In this document: piece after piece, positions 5,762 through 15,105 of the stretch
Numbering within the stretch: position 1 is the first letter of the stretch
Layout: each line of letters starts with the position of its first letter
Assembly (NCBI GenBank): GCA_001770955.1
Contig: MESL01000036.1
Location: forward strand, 1 to 53,363
DNA length: 53,363 nt
Reading direction: 5' to 3'
Origin: Burkholderiales bacterium RIFCSPLOWO2_12_FULL_65_40
Lineage (GTDB): Bacteria; Pseudomonadota; Gammaproteobacteria; Burkholderiales; Burkholderiaceae_C
Position numbers and translations under genes: made by a program
The notes under the pieces: model-generated
What the model saw: the letters and a program-made list of their open reading frames with translations, nothing else
Told to the model about the DNA's origin: nothing
The model's database searches: none

Positions 5762-8221
5762 ATGAAAAAATCCAGGCTGGTGATGGTGGGTAACGGCATG
5801 GCCGGGGTGCGCACGCTCGAAGAACTGCTCAAGATCGCGCCCGATCTGTACGAGGTCACCGTCTTCGGTGCCGAGCCGCACCCGAACTACAACCGCATCC
5901 TGCTCTCGCCCGTGCTCGCGGGCGAGCAGACGGTGGACGAGATCATCCTCAACGACTGGTCGTGGTACCAGGAGAACGGCATCCAGCTCCACGCAGGCTA
6001 CACCGTCACCGAGGTGGACCGCGTGCACCGCGTGGTGCATGGCACCAACGCTGCGGGCGAGAAGATCAGTGCGGAGTACGACCGGCTGATTCTGGCCACG
6101 GGCTCCAATCCGTTCATCCTGCCGCTGCCCGGCAAGGACCTGGATGGCGTGCTGGCCTACCGCGACATTGCCGACACGCAGGCGATGATCGATGCCGCCG
6201 CTACCTATCAGCACGCCGTGGTCATCGGCGGTGGCCTGCTCGGCCTCGAAGCCGCCAACGGTCTCATGAAGCGTGGCATGCAGGTCACCGTGGTGCACGC
6301 CAGCGAATGGCTGATGGAGCGCCAGCTCGACAGCGTGGCCGGCAAGATGCTGCAGAAGTCGCTGGCAGAGCGTGGAATGCAATTCCTCATGCAGGGGCAA
6401 ACCGCAGCGTTGCTGGGCAACGAGAGCGGTCGCGTGCGCGCCGTGCAGTTCAAGGACGGCACCGAGCTGCCCGCCGACCTGGTGGTGATGGCCGTGGGCA
6501 TCCGCCCCAACACGGCCTTGGCCGAAAGCATGCGCCTGCATGTGAACCGGGGCATCGTCGTCAGCGACACGCTGCAGACCACCACCGACGCACGCATCTA
6601 CGCCGTGGGCGAGTGCGCCGCGCACCGGGGCATTGCCTACGGGCTGGTGGCGCCGCTGTTCGAGCAGGCCAAGGTGCTGGCCAACCACCTGGCCGAGTTC
6701 GGCATCGGCCGCTACCAGGGGTCGCTGACCTCGACCAAGCTCAAGGTGACGGGTATTGATCTGTTCAGCGCGGGCGATTTCCAGGGCGGCGAAGGCACCG
6801 AGGAAATCGTCATGAGCGACCCCTTCGGCGGCGTGTACAAAAAGCTCGTGCTCAAGGACGACAAGCTCGTGGGCGCCTGCCTGTATGGCGACACGGTGGA
6901 CGGCAGCTGGTACTTCAAGCTGCTGCGCGACGCACGCCCCGTGGCCGACATCCGCGACAAGCTGATGTTCGGCGAGTCGAACATGGGCGACGCGGGCCAC
7001 CAGGGCCACAACAAGGCCGCCGCCATGCAGGACAGCGACGAGGTGTGCGGCTGCAACGGCGTGACCAAGGGCCAGATCTGCAAGGCCATCAAGGACAAGG
7101 GCCTGTTCACGCTCGACGAGGTGCGCAAGCACACCAAGGCCAGCGCGAGCTGCGGGTCCTGCACCGGCCTGGTCGAGCAGATTCTGATGTTCACCGCCGG
7201 GGGTGATTACTCGGCCACGCCCAAGACCAAGCCCATGTGCGGCTGCACCAACCACGGCCACCAGGCCGTGCGCGACGCGATCCGCGCCAACAAGCTGCTG
7301 ACCACGGGCGCGGTGTACCGCTTCATGGACTGGAAGACGCAGAGCGGCTGCCCGAGCTGCCGCCCGGCCATCAACTACTACCTGCTCAGCACCTGGCCCA
7401 AGGAAGCGCAGGACGACCCGCAGAGCCGCGCCATCAACGAACGCAGCCACGCCAACATCCAGAAGGACGGCACCTACAGCGTGATTCCGCGCATGTGGGG
7501 CGGCGAGACCTCGGCCGACGAGCTGCGCCGCATTGCCGACGTGGTGGACAAATACCAAATCCCCACCGTGAAGGTGACGGGCGGCCAGCGTATCGACCTG
7601 CTGGGTGTGAAGAAGGAAGACCTGCAGGCCGTGTGGCGCGACATCGGCATGCCCAGCGGCCACGCCTACGCCAAGGCGTTGCGCACGGTGAAGACCTGCG
7701 TGGGCAGCGAGTGGTGCCGCATGGGCACTCAGGACAGCACCCAGATGGGCAAGGACCTGGAGCGCGCCATGTGGCGCATGAACGCACCGCACAAGGTGAA
7801 GTTCGCGGTCAGCGGCTGCCCGCGCAACTGCGCCGAGAGCGGTATCAAGGACGTCGGAATCATCGGTGTGGACAGCGGCTGGGAGATGTACATCGCGGGC
7901 AACGGCGGCATCAAGACCGAAGTGGCGCACTTCTTCACCAAGCTCAAGACCGCCGAGGAGGTGCTCGAATTCACCGGCGCCTTCATGCAGCTCTACCGCG
8001 AGGAAGGCTGGTACCTGGAGCGCACCGTGCACTACGTGGCGCGCGTGGGCCTGGACCATGTGAAGAAAAAGATCCTCGACGACCACGAGGGCCGCAAGGC
8101 GCTGTGGGCGCGCCTGCAATGGGCACTCGAAGGCGAGCCCGACCCCTGGTTCGAGTTCGACAAGGCGCGCGTGGACCAGCGCCAGTTCATCCCGATCCAG
8201 GTCGAGGGAGTTTCGGCATGA
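5762..8221 (+). CDS. nirB: Assimilatory NAD(P)H nitrite reductase, large subunit
   Basis: About 819 residues. Order of domains: an FAD/NAD(P) pyridine-nucleotide oxidoreductase module with a GNGMAG dinucleotide motif near residue 10 and a second one (VVIGGGLLGLEAANGL) near 155; two BFD-type [2Fe-2S] segments (Cys429/Cys431 region and about 490-535); and the C-terminal siroheme/[4Fe-4S] domain with Cys646, Cys652, Cys686 and Cys690 (C-x5-C and C-x3-C). It reduces nitrite to ammonium with six electrons in the cytoplasm, together with NirD. Siroheme is supplied by cobA at 16034. The stop codon overlaps the next ATG (ATGA). The ATG at 5762 is chosen because the leader terminator lies just upstream; longer in-frame starts would be inside the RNA leader. 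Confidence 0.96.
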   Translation: MKKSRLVMVGNGMAGVRTLEELLKIAPDLYEVTVFGAEPHPNYNRILLSPVLAGEQTVDEIILNDWSWYQENGIQLHAGYTVTEVDRVHRVVHGTNAAGEKISAEYDRLILATGSNPFILPLPGKDLDGVLAYRDIADTQAMIDAAATYQHAVVIGGGLLGLEAANGLMKRGMQVTVVHASEWLMERQLDSVAGKMLQKSLAERGMQFLMQGQTAALLGNESGRVRAVQFKDGTELPADLVVMAVGIRPNTALAESMRLHVNRGIVVSDTLQTTTDARIYAVGECAAHRGIAYGLVAPLFEQAKVLANHLAEFGIGRYQGSLTSTKLKVTGIDLFSAGDFQGGEGTEEIVMSDPFGGVYKKLVLKDDKLVGACLYGDTVDGSWYFKLLRDARPVADIRDKLMFGESNMGDAGHQGHNKAAAMQDSDEVCGCNGVTKGQICKAIKDKGLFTLDEVRKHTKASASCGSCTGLVEQILMFTAGGDYSATPKTKPMCGCTNHGHQAVRDAIRANKLLTTGAVYRFMDWKTQSGCPSCRPAINYYLLSTWPKEAQDDPQSRAINERSHANIQKDGTYSVIPRMWGGETSADELRRIADVVDKYQIPTVKVTGGQRIDLLGVKKEDLQAVWRDIGMPSGHAYAKALRTVKTCVGSEWCRMGTQDSTQMGKDLERAMWRMNAPHKVKFAVSGCPRNCAESGIKDVGIIGVDSGWEMYIAGNGGIKTEVAHFFTKLKTAEEVLEFTGAFMQLYREEGWYLERTVHYVARVGLDHVKKKILDDHEGRKALWARLQWALEGEPDPWFEFDKARVDQRQFIPIQVEGVSA

Positions 8222-8997
8222 AACGCCGTGGCCTGATCGTGATCGCCGCCGCCTCCGGCCTCGGCGTGGGCGCGCGGGCCCAGGTGAGCGACCTCAACGA
8301 CGCCATCAACAAGGCCGGCCGCCAGCGCATGCTCTCGCAGCGCATGGCCAAGGCCTGGCTGGCCCTGGTGCACCGCACGGAGAGCAGTGCGGCCCAGCCC
8401 ATCCTGGACCGTTCCATGGCCCTGTTCGATCGCCAGCTCGTCGAACTCAAGGCCTACGCACCCAGCGCCGACATCCGCAAAACCTACGGCGAACTCGAAG
8501 CTGCCTGGAGCGAATACAAGAGCCTGCTCGTGGGCACCCGCCCCAACCGCGACAGCGCTGCTCTGCTGCTGCGCACCGACGCGCGGGTGCTGGCCCTGGC
8601 GCACCAGGGCACGGTGCAGTACGAGGCTGCGTCGGGCAAGCCGGTGGGCAAGCTGGTCAACGTGGCGGGCCGCCAACGCATGCTTTCGCAGCGCATGGCC
8701 AAGTTCTACTACGCCGCCACGCTGAAGGTGGACAGCACGCAGGCCAGCGCCGAGATTGCCCGTGCGCGCAGCGAATTCCTTGCCGCCATGGAGCTGCTGC
8801 GCAATGCCCCGGAGGCCACGAACAGCATCCGCACGCAGCTGGAACTGGCCGACCACCAGTGGCTGTTCTACGACATGGCCCTCAAGGAAATCAACGGCGC
8901 CAGCCCCAAGGCGCTGTCCGACATGTTCATCACGAGCGAAAACCTGCTGGCCGTGATGGACCGCATCACCGGCCTCTATGCCGACCTCAAAACCTGA
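8218..8997 (+). CDS. Exported protein with two PilJ (NarX-like P-box) domains
   Basis: 259 residues, translationally coupled to nirB. The N-terminus KRRGLIVIAAASGLGVGARA is an export signal with a twin arginine, so a periplasmic location is likely. The mature protein has two tandem copies of the PilJ/type IV pilus transducer N-terminal domain; the conserved box GRQRMLSQRMAK begins at residues 34 and 151. This helical domain is related to the nitrate/nitrite-binding sensor region of NarX/NarQ. There is no transmembrane helix after the signal and no kinase or methyl-accepting part, so it may be a soluble nitrate/nitrite-binding protein. Its place between nirB and nirD supports a role in nitrite handling or sensing, which is inference. 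Confidence 0.85.
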   Translation: MKRRGLIVIAAASGLGVGARAQVSDLNDAINKAGRQRMLSQRMAKAWLALVHRTESSAAQPILDRSMALFDRQLVELKAYAPSADIRKTYGELEAAWSEYKSLLVGTRPNRDSAALLLRTDARVLALAHQGTVQYEAASGKPVGKLVNVAGRQRMLSQRMAKFYYAATLKVDSTQASAEIARARSEFLAAMELLRNAPEATNSIRTQLELADHQWLFYDMALKEINGASPKALSDMFITSENLLAVMDRITGLYADLKT

Positions 8998-9016
8998 AAA
9001 AGCAAGGAGCACCCAC

Positions 9017-9403
9017 ATGAATACATGGAAACCGATCTGCCGCGTGGACGACATCCCCGTGCTGGGAGCGCGCCGCGTGCAACGCGCCCAGGGCCTGGAA
9101 GTGGCCGTGTTCCGCACCGAGGCCAACGAAGTCTTCGCCCTGCTCGACCGCTGCCCGCACAAGGGCGGGCCGCTGTCGCAGGGCATCGTGTTCGGCAACA
9201 GCGTGGCCTGCCCGCTGCACAACTGGACCATCGGCCTGTGCGACGGCCAGGCCCAGGCGCCCGACGAGGGCTGTACGCCGAAGTTTGCGGTGAAGGTGGA
9301 AGACGGCCAGGTTTTCCTTGACGCCGACGAACTGGCACACCACGCCACCCATGAGACGCGCCCGCTGGCCGGGCCCTGCCAGCGCGCCACCACCGCGGCG
9401 TGA
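9017..9403 (+). CDS. nirD: Nitrite reductase small subunit (Rieske-type)
   Basis: 128 residues. The start is the ATG at 9017 with RBS AAGGAG eight bases upstream. The protein has a Rieske-like fold with CPHKGG and CPLHNW segments, giving two Cys and two His in the expected positions, so this copy may carry a [2Fe-2S] cluster (many NirD proteins lack the ligands). It pairs with NirB. The C-terminal 20 residues are an extra His/Ala-rich tail. It is separated from the PilJ gene by 19 bp and from the channel gene by 42 bp. Confidence 0.93.
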   Translation: MNTWKPICRVDDIPVLGARRVQRAQGLEVAVFRTEANEVFALLDRCPHKGGPLSQGIVFGNSVACPLHNWTIGLCDGQAQAPDEGCTPKFAVKVEDGQVFLDADELAHHATHETRPLAGPCQRATTAA

Positions 9404-9445
9404 CCCCCGGCCCCTTTCGACCTTGATTCCAGAAGAAAGAAAACC

Positions 9446-10258
9446 ATGGCTTACCTCGTCCCCTCCGAATTCGTCACCAAGATGGTGGACGCCGGCGAAT
9501 CGAAAATCTACATGTCCACGCGCGACACGCTGATCCGCGCCTTCATGGCCGGCGCCATCCTGTCGCTGGCAGCGGTGTTCGCAGTGACCGCCTCGGTGAT
9601 GAGCGGCTCGGCGCTGGTGGGCGCCATCCTGTTCCCCGTGGGCTTCTGCATGCTCTACCTGCTGGGCTTCGACCTGCTCACCGGCGTGTTCGTGCTCACA
9701 CCGCTGGCCTGGCTGGACAAGCGCCCGGGCGTCACGGTCCGGGGCATCCTGCGCAACTGGGGCCTGGTGTTTGTCGGCAATTTCCTGGGGGCGCTGGTGG
9801 TGGCCTTCATGATGGCGTTCATCTTCACCTACGGCTTCTCGGTGCCGCCCAACGAGGTGGGGCAGAAGATCGGCCACATTGGCGAGTCACGCACGCTGGG
9901 CTACGCGCAGTACGGCCTCATGGGCTGGATCACCATTTTCATCCGCGGCATGCTGTGCAACTGGATGGTGTCCACTGGCGTGGTTGGCGCCATGATCTCC
10001 ACCACGGTCAGCGGCAAGGTGATCGCGATGTGGATGCCCATCATGCTGTTTTTCGCCATGACCTTCGAGCACTCGGTGGTGAACATGTTCCTGTTCCCCT
10101 CGGGTCTGATGATGGGCGGCAACTTCTCGATCCTCGACTATTTCCTGTGGAACGAGATCCCCGTGGTGCTGGGCAACCTCGTGGGCGGCCTGGCCTTCAC
10201 GGGCCTCACGCTCTACGCCACCCACATCAAGACCGCGCCCAAGCGCACGCTGGTCTGA
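9446..10258 (+). CDS. nirC: Formate/nitrite transporter family channel (NirC-like)
   Basis: 270 residues with six hydrophobic segments, as expected for the pentameric FNT family. The central FEHSVVNMFLFPSGLM segment contains the conserved pore histidine, and PVGFCMLYLLGFDLLTGVF corresponds to the first re-entrant region. Within a nitrite reductase operon it most likely moves nitrite across the inner membrane, either to import substrate or to relieve accumulation when NasA outruns NirBD. The family also contains formate and hydrosulfide channels, so the substrate is inferred from context. RBS AGAAAGAAA is weak. Confidence 0.9.
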   Translation: MAYLVPSEFVTKMVDAGESKIYMSTRDTLIRAFMAGAILSLAAVFAVTASVMSGSALVGAILFPVGFCMLYLLGFDLLTGVFVLTPLAWLDKRPGVTVRGILRNWGLVFVGNFLGALVVAFMMAFIFTYGFSVPPNEVGQKIGHIGESRTLGYAQYGLMGWITIFIRGMLCNWMVSTGVVGAMISTTVSGKVIAMWMPIMLFFAMTFEHSVVNMFLFPSGLMMGGNFSILDYFLWNEIPVVLGNLVGGLAFTGLTLYATHIKTAPKRTLV

Positions 10259-10272
10259 TACCTCGCCACACC

Positions 10273-12009
10273 ATGGACGGCCTCCTGCGCGTCCGCATCG
10301 GGCAGCACACCGACCCCGGCCCGAAGGAGGTCAACCAGGACTTCCATGGCGCCCGCGTCCCCGAGGGGCCGGCGCTGGCCGCCAAGGGCGTGGCGGTGGC
10401 GCTGGCAGACGGCATCAGCAGCAGCGAGGTGAGCCACATCGCCAGCGCGGCGGCCGTGCGTGCCCTGATGGAGGATTACTACTGCACCTCCGACGCCTGG
10501 AGCGTGCGCCGCTCGGTGCAGTGCGTGCTGGCGGCCACCAACTCGTGGCTGCACGCGCAGACGCAGCGCGGCCCGCACCGCTTCGACCGCGACCGGGGCC
10601 ATGTGTGCACGCTCAGCGCGCTGGTGGTCAAGTCGGCCACGGCGCACCTGTTCCATGTGGGCGACGCGCGCATCCACCGCGTGCAGGGCAAGGCGCTGGA
10701 GCAGCTCACCGAAGACCACCGGCTCCACCTGCCCGAAGGAAAGAGCTACCTGGCCCGCGCACTGGGCCTGCAGCCGCAGCTGGAGATCGACTACCGCGCC
10801 CTCCCCGTCGAGCCCGGCGATGCCTTCGTGCTGACCACCGACGGCGTACACGAGCATGTGGGCGCGGGCTTCATCGTGCAGGCCATCGAAGCCCATGCGG
10901 ATGACCTTGACCAGGCGGCGCGCGACATCGTCGCCGAGGCACTGCGGCGCGGCAGCCCAGACAACCTCACGGTGCAGATCCTGCGCATCGACGCACTGGC
11001 ACCGCAGGACGGCAGCGAACTGCAGCACCAGCGCGCCGCACTGCGCCTGCCCCCCTTGCTCGACCCGCGCGATCTGCTGGACGGCTACGAAATCGTGCGC
11101 GAGCTGCACGCAAGCCACCGCAGCCACATCTATCTGGCTCTCGACCCGGCCACCGGCGAAAAGGTCGTTCTCAAGACGCCCTCCATCGACCTGCGCGATG
11201 ACCCTGCCTACCTCGACCGCTTTCTGCTGGAAGAATGGATTGCGCGGCGCATCCGCAGCCCCCATGTGCTGCGGCCCAGCGCGAGTGTGCGCAAGCGCGA
11301 GTTCCTCTATGTGGCGATGGAGTACGTGCAGGGGCAGACGCTGGCGCAGTGGATGATCGACCACCCCCATCCCGAACTGCCGGTGGTTCGCGACATCGTG
11401 GGTCAGATCGCACGCGGCTTGCAGGCCTTCCACCGCATGGAAATGCTGCACCAGGACCTGCGGCCCGAGAACATCATGATCGACAGCGAGGGCACGGTGA
11501 AGATCATCGACTTCGGTGCGGTGCATGTGGCGGGCCTGGCCGAGAACGCGCCACCCGGCGCGGCCAGCGACATCCTGGGCACGGTGCAGTACACCGCGCC
11601 CGAATACTTCCTGGGCGAGGCGGGCACACCGCGCTCGGACCTGTTCTCGCTCGGCGTCATCACCTACCAGATGCTCACCGGGCGCCTGCCCTACGGCACG
11701 CAGGTGGCCAGTCTGCGCACACGCGCCGCGCTGGTGCGGCTGCGCTACGCCAGCGCGCTCAACGCCCAGCGGCCCATTCCCGCCTGGATCGACGCCGTGC
11801 TGGAGCGCGCCGTGCACCCCCATCCGCTCAAGCGCCAGGAGGCGCTGTCCGAATTCGTGCACGACCTGCGCCAGCCCGGTGCCGCCAGCCTGGCCCGCCA
11901 CCGCACCCCACTGGCCGAACGCAACCCGCTGATGTTCTGGCGCAGTCTCTCGCTGGTGCTGGCCCTGGCCGTCGTGGCGCTGCTCGGCGTGGTCCATTCG
12001 TTGCGCTGA
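10273..12009 (+). CDS. PP2C phosphatase-Ser/Thr kinase fusion, membrane anchored
   Basis: About 578 residues. Residues 1-240 are a PP2C-type phosphatase with metal-site motifs ALADGISSS, HVGDARIHRV and LTTDGVHEHV. Residues about 272-530 are a Hanks-type kinase: ATP-anchoring Lys301, catalytic loop HQDLRPEN (H393, D395; the usual Arg before Asp is Gln, so it is a non-RD kinase) and IIDFG at 411-415. The glycine-rich loop is degenerate (ELHASHRSHIYL). A single C-terminal helix (LSLVLALAVVALLGVVHSL) should anchor it to the inner membrane. Similar fusions sit in nitrite-reductase clusters of Pseudomonas, so a link to nitrogen assimilation is established by context but the target is unknown. Distance to the nirC stop is 14 bp. 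Confidence 0.9.
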   Translation: MDGLLRVRIGQHTDPGPKEVNQDFHGARVPEGPALAAKGVAVALADGISSSEVSHIASAAAVRALMEDYYCTSDAWSVRRSVQCVLAATNSWLHAQTQRGPHRFDRDRGHVCTLSALVVKSATAHLFHVGDARIHRVQGKALEQLTEDHRLHLPEGKSYLARALGLQPQLEIDYRALPVEPGDAFVLTTDGVHEHVGAGFIVQAIEAHADDLDQAARDIVAEALRRGSPDNLTVQILRIDALAPQDGSELQHQRAALRLPPLLDPRDLLDGYEIVRELHASHRSHIYLALDPATGEKVVLKTPSIDLRDDPAYLDRFLLEEWIARRIRSPHVLRPSASVRKREFLYVAMEYVQGQTLAQWMIDHPHPELPVVRDIVGQIARGLQAFHRMEMLHQDLRPENIMIDSEGTVKIIDFGAVHVAGLAENAPPGAASDILGTVQYTAPEYFLGEAGTPRSDLFSLGVITYQMLTGRLPYGTQVASLRTRAALVRLRYASALNAQRPIPAWIDAVLERAVHPHPLKRQEALSEFVHDLRQPGAASLARHRTPLAERNPLMFWRSLSLVLALAVVALLGVVHSLR

Positions 12010-12087
12010 GAACCCACCCGCACGCACAGGCACAAGGCTTGCATGCAGCACCACAGAGCCGCCGCCAAACAACCGGAAACTTCCACC

Positions 12088-14991
12088 ATGACTCTCCCGA
12101 ACACCACAGCGCAGCCTGCCCCCGTGCGGGAGACCCGTTCCACCTGCCCCTATTGCGGCGTGGGCTGCGGCGTGGTCATCGAATCCTGGGGCGACACCAT
12201 CACCGGCGTGCGGGGCGACCCGGACCACCCCGCCAACTTCGGCCGCCTGTGCAGCAAGGGCGCCAGCCTGCACCACACCGCCAGCCGCACCGTGACCCTG
12301 CAGACGCGCCTGCTGCACCCCCTGCAGCGCGCCACGCGCGATGCAGCGCCCCAGGCCATCAGCTGGGGGGAGGCTCTGGACCTGGCCACCGAGCGCTTCG
12401 CCAGCACCATCGCCGCGCACGGGCCGGACGCCGTGGGCTTTTACGTCTCGGGCCAGTTGCTCACCGAGGACTACTACGTCTTCAACAAGCTCGCCAAGGG
12501 GCTGATCGGCACCAACAACATCGACACCAACTCGCGCCTGTGCATGAGCAGCGCCGTGGCCGGCTACAAGCAGACGCTGGGCGCCGACGCGCCGCCCGCC
12601 TGCTACGACGACCTGCAGCACGCGCAGTGCCTGTTCATCATCGGCAGCAACACGGCCTGGGCGCACCCGGTGCTGTTCCGCCGCATCGAGGACGCCAAGC
12701 GCGCCAACCCGCTGCTGAAAATCATCGTGGCCGACCCGCGCCGCACCGATACGGCCGAGCTTGCCGACCTCTTCCTGCCACTGCAGCCCGGCACCGACGT
12801 GCGCCTGCTCGGCGGCATGCTGCACCTGATGCAGCGCGAGGGTTGGCTGGATGGCGCCTACATCGCCGCCCACACCACGGGCTTCGACGCGCTGCAGCCG
12901 TACATCGCCGAATGCACGCCCGAGCGCGTGGCGCTCGAATGCGGAGTCAATCCCCACGACCTGCTCACCGCCACACGCTGGTTCGCCGGGTGTGAGGGTG
13001 GCACAGGCCGCCCGCGCACCCCCACGCTGAGCCTGTACTGCCAGGGGCTGAACCAGAGCAGCAGCGGCACGGCCAAGAACGCCGCGCTGGTGCACCTGCA
13101 CCTGGCCACGGGGCAGATCGGCAAGCCCGGCGCGGGGCCGCTGTCGCTCACCGGCCAGTCCAACGCCATGGGCGGGCGCGAGGTGGGAGGCATGGCGAAC
13201 CTGCTGTCCGCCCACCGCGACCTGGCCAACCCCGCGCACCGTGCCGAGGTGGCCGCGCTGTGGGGATTGAGCGATGTGCCCGCGCGCCCCGGCCGCACGG
13301 CCGTGGAGATGTTCCAGGCCGCCGCCGACGGCGAGATCAAGGCGCTGTGGATCGCCTGCACCAACCCGGCGCAGAGCATGCCCGACCAGGCCACCGTGCG
13401 TCGCGCCCTGCAGCGCGCCGAGTTCGTGGTGGTGCAGGAGGCCTTTGCCACCACCGCCACCTGCGAGTACGCCGACCTGCTGCTGCCCGCCAGCACCTGG
13501 GGCGAGAAGACCGGCACCGTGACCAACAGCGAGCGCCGCATCTCGCGCGTGCGCAGCGCCGTGCCCGCACCCGGCGAGGCGCGGCACGACTGGCAGATCG
13601 CCGTGCAGTTCGCGCACCGGCTCGAAGCGCGGCTGCGCCCGGGCCAGCCCACGCTGTTCCCCTACCCCACCGCGCAGGCCGATGCGGGTGCCGAAGCCAT
13701 CTGGAACGAACACCGCGAGAGCACGCGCGGGCGCGACCTCGACATCACCGGCCTGAGCTACGCGCGGATCGACGCGCAGGGTCCGCAGCAGTGGCCCTAT
13801 GCCGATATGGCCCGCACGGGCAAGGCCCGGCTGTACGAAGATGGCCTGTTTCCCACGCCCGACGGCCGCGCGCGCTTCGTTCCGCTGGAATACCGTGGCG
13901 TGGCCGAGCCGCGCAGCACGCGCCGCCCGTTCAGCCTGACCACGGGCCGCCTGCGCGACCAATGGCACGGCATGAGCCGCACCGGCACGCTGGGCCACCT
14001 GTTTGGCCATGCGCCCGAACCCGCCCTGCAGATGCACGCCCAGGACATGGCCACGCAGGGTCTTCAGGACGGCGACCTGGCCTACGTGACCAGCGCGCGC
14101 GGCACCATCGTGGTGCCCGTGCAGGCCAGCGCCGAGATGGCGCCCGAGCAGGTCTTTCTGGCGATGCACTGGGGCGGCGAATACCTCGGCGGGCACGCCT
14201 CCACCGGCACGCGGCTGGCGGGGGTGAATGCGCTCACCACACCGGCGTTCTGCCCCACGTCGAAGCAACCCGAACTCAAGCACGCGGCGGTGAAAGTGCT
14301 CAAGGCCGAGCTGCCCTGGCGCCTGGTGGCGCGCGCCTGGCTGCCCGAGGGCGAGGCCCTGGCCACACGCAACGCGCTGGCCGCCTTGATGGACGCCTTT
14401 CCGTTTGCCTTGTGCGTGCCATTCTCCGGCACCGTGCCAGACGGCTCGGCAGGCACGCCGCGCACCGGGGTATTGCTGCGCGCCGGCGCGCACGATGCAC
14501 CGCCCGAGGCGCTTCTCGAGCGCATCGAGGCGCTTATGCTGCTGGACCGCCCAGATGCCCTGCGCTACCAGGACCGCCGCCACGGCCAGCGCCGCAGTGC
14601 CCGGCTGGAGCGCCCGGAAGGCCCGGAGGGACACACCACGCTGGCCGCCGTGCTGCTGGCCGGCGACACCCGGGCCGACGCCTGGATCAGCGCCCTGCTG
14701 CTCCAGGGCCTGCCCGCAGAGGCCTATGGCCGCCAGTTGCTGGCGCCCGGCGCACAGGCCCCGGCCGCCCTGCGCGATGCCAGCCAGGACCAGGGCCGCC
14801 AGGTCTGCGGCTGCTTAGGCGTGAGCGACACCGCCATCACCCGCGTTCTCGAAGGCTGCGAGGGCAGCGACGGCGAGCGCCTGGCGGCCTTGCAGGGGCA
14901 GTTGCGCTGCGGCACCCACTGCGGCTCGTGCCTGCCTGAACTCAAGCGCATGGTGCGCACTACACCGGCCAAAGCGCTCGCCACGCGCTGA
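12088..14991 (+). CDS. nasA: Assimilatory nitrate reductase, molybdopterin catalytic subunit
   Basis: 967 residues. The N-terminal [4Fe-4S] site is C20-x2-C23-x3-C27-x27-C55. A Cys at position 152 (TNSRLCMSSAV) is the expected Mo ligand of the Nap/Nas type. Molybdopterin-guanine-dinucleotide-binding and C-terminal MoCo domains follow. The last 60 residues hold a BFD-like [2Fe-2S] domain (CGCLGVSD ... CGTHCGSC). It reduces nitrate to nitrite in the cytoplasm; no signal peptide is present. No separate flavoprotein partner (NasB/NasC) is encoded nearby, so the electron donor, perhaps ferredoxin or a distant reductase, is not visible. The ATG at 12088 was chosen since it directly precedes conserved sequence; an in-frame ATG 45 bp upstream exists. 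Confidence 0.95.
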   Translation: MTLPNTTAQPAPVRETRSTCPYCGVGCGVVIESWGDTITGVRGDPDHPANFGRLCSKGASLHHTASRTVTLQTRLLHPLQRATRDAAPQAISWGEALDLATERFASTIAAHGPDAVGFYVSGQLLTEDYYVFNKLAKGLIGTNNIDTNSRLCMSSAVAGYKQTLGADAPPACYDDLQHAQCLFIIGSNTAWAHPVLFRRIEDAKRANPLLKIIVADPRRTDTAELADLFLPLQPGTDVRLLGGMLHLMQREGWLDGAYIAAHTTGFDALQPYIAECTPERVALECGVNPHDLLTATRWFAGCEGGTGRPRTPTLSLYCQGLNQSSSGTAKNAALVHLHLATGQIGKPGAGPLSLTGQSNAMGGREVGGMANLLSAHRDLANPAHRAEVAALWGLSDVPARPGRTAVEMFQAAADGEIKALWIACTNPAQSMPDQATVRRALQRAEFVVVQEAFATTATCEYADLLLPASTWGEKTGTVTNSERRISRVRSAVPAPGEARHDWQIAVQFAHRLEARLRPGQPTLFPYPTAQADAGAEAIWNEHRESTRGRDLDITGLSYARIDAQGPQQWPYADMARTGKARLYEDGLFPTPDGRARFVPLEYRGVAEPRSTRRPFSLTTGRLRDQWHGMSRTGTLGHLFGHAPEPALQMHAQDMATQGLQDGDLAYVTSARGTIVVPVQASAEMAPEQVFLAMHWGGEYLGGHASTGTRLAGVNALTTPAFCPTSKQPELKHAAVKVLKAELPWRLVARAWLPEGEALATRNALAALMDAFPFALCVPFSGTVPDGSAGTPRTGVLLRAGAHDAPPEALLERIEALMLLDRPDALRYQDRRHGQRRSARLERPEGPEGHTTLAAVLLAGDTRADAWISALLLQGLPAEAYGRQLLAPGAQAPAALRDASQDQGRQVCGCLGVSDTAITRVLEGCEGSDGERLAALQGQLRCGTHCGSCLPELKRMVRTTPAKALATR

Positions 14992-15105
14992 CGGCGCCCC
15001 GCACTGATCCCGACCTGCGCAGTCGCCCTCTGCGCGGTGCTGGCCTGCGATGGCGCCGTGCTGCATCACAATGCGCCCTTTAGCAGCTACCAACTATCCA
15101 GACCC

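Noticed and set aside
5444..8119. An 891-codon minus-strand open frame opposite nirB
   Set aside because: Same composition artefact; nirB is unambiguous on the + strand.
10213..14634. A 1473-codon open frame on the minus strand opposite nirC, the kinase and nasA
   Set aside because: It is antisense to genes with clear motifs, its translation is low-complexity Ala/Gly/His/Gln, and it arises from GC-rich third positions.
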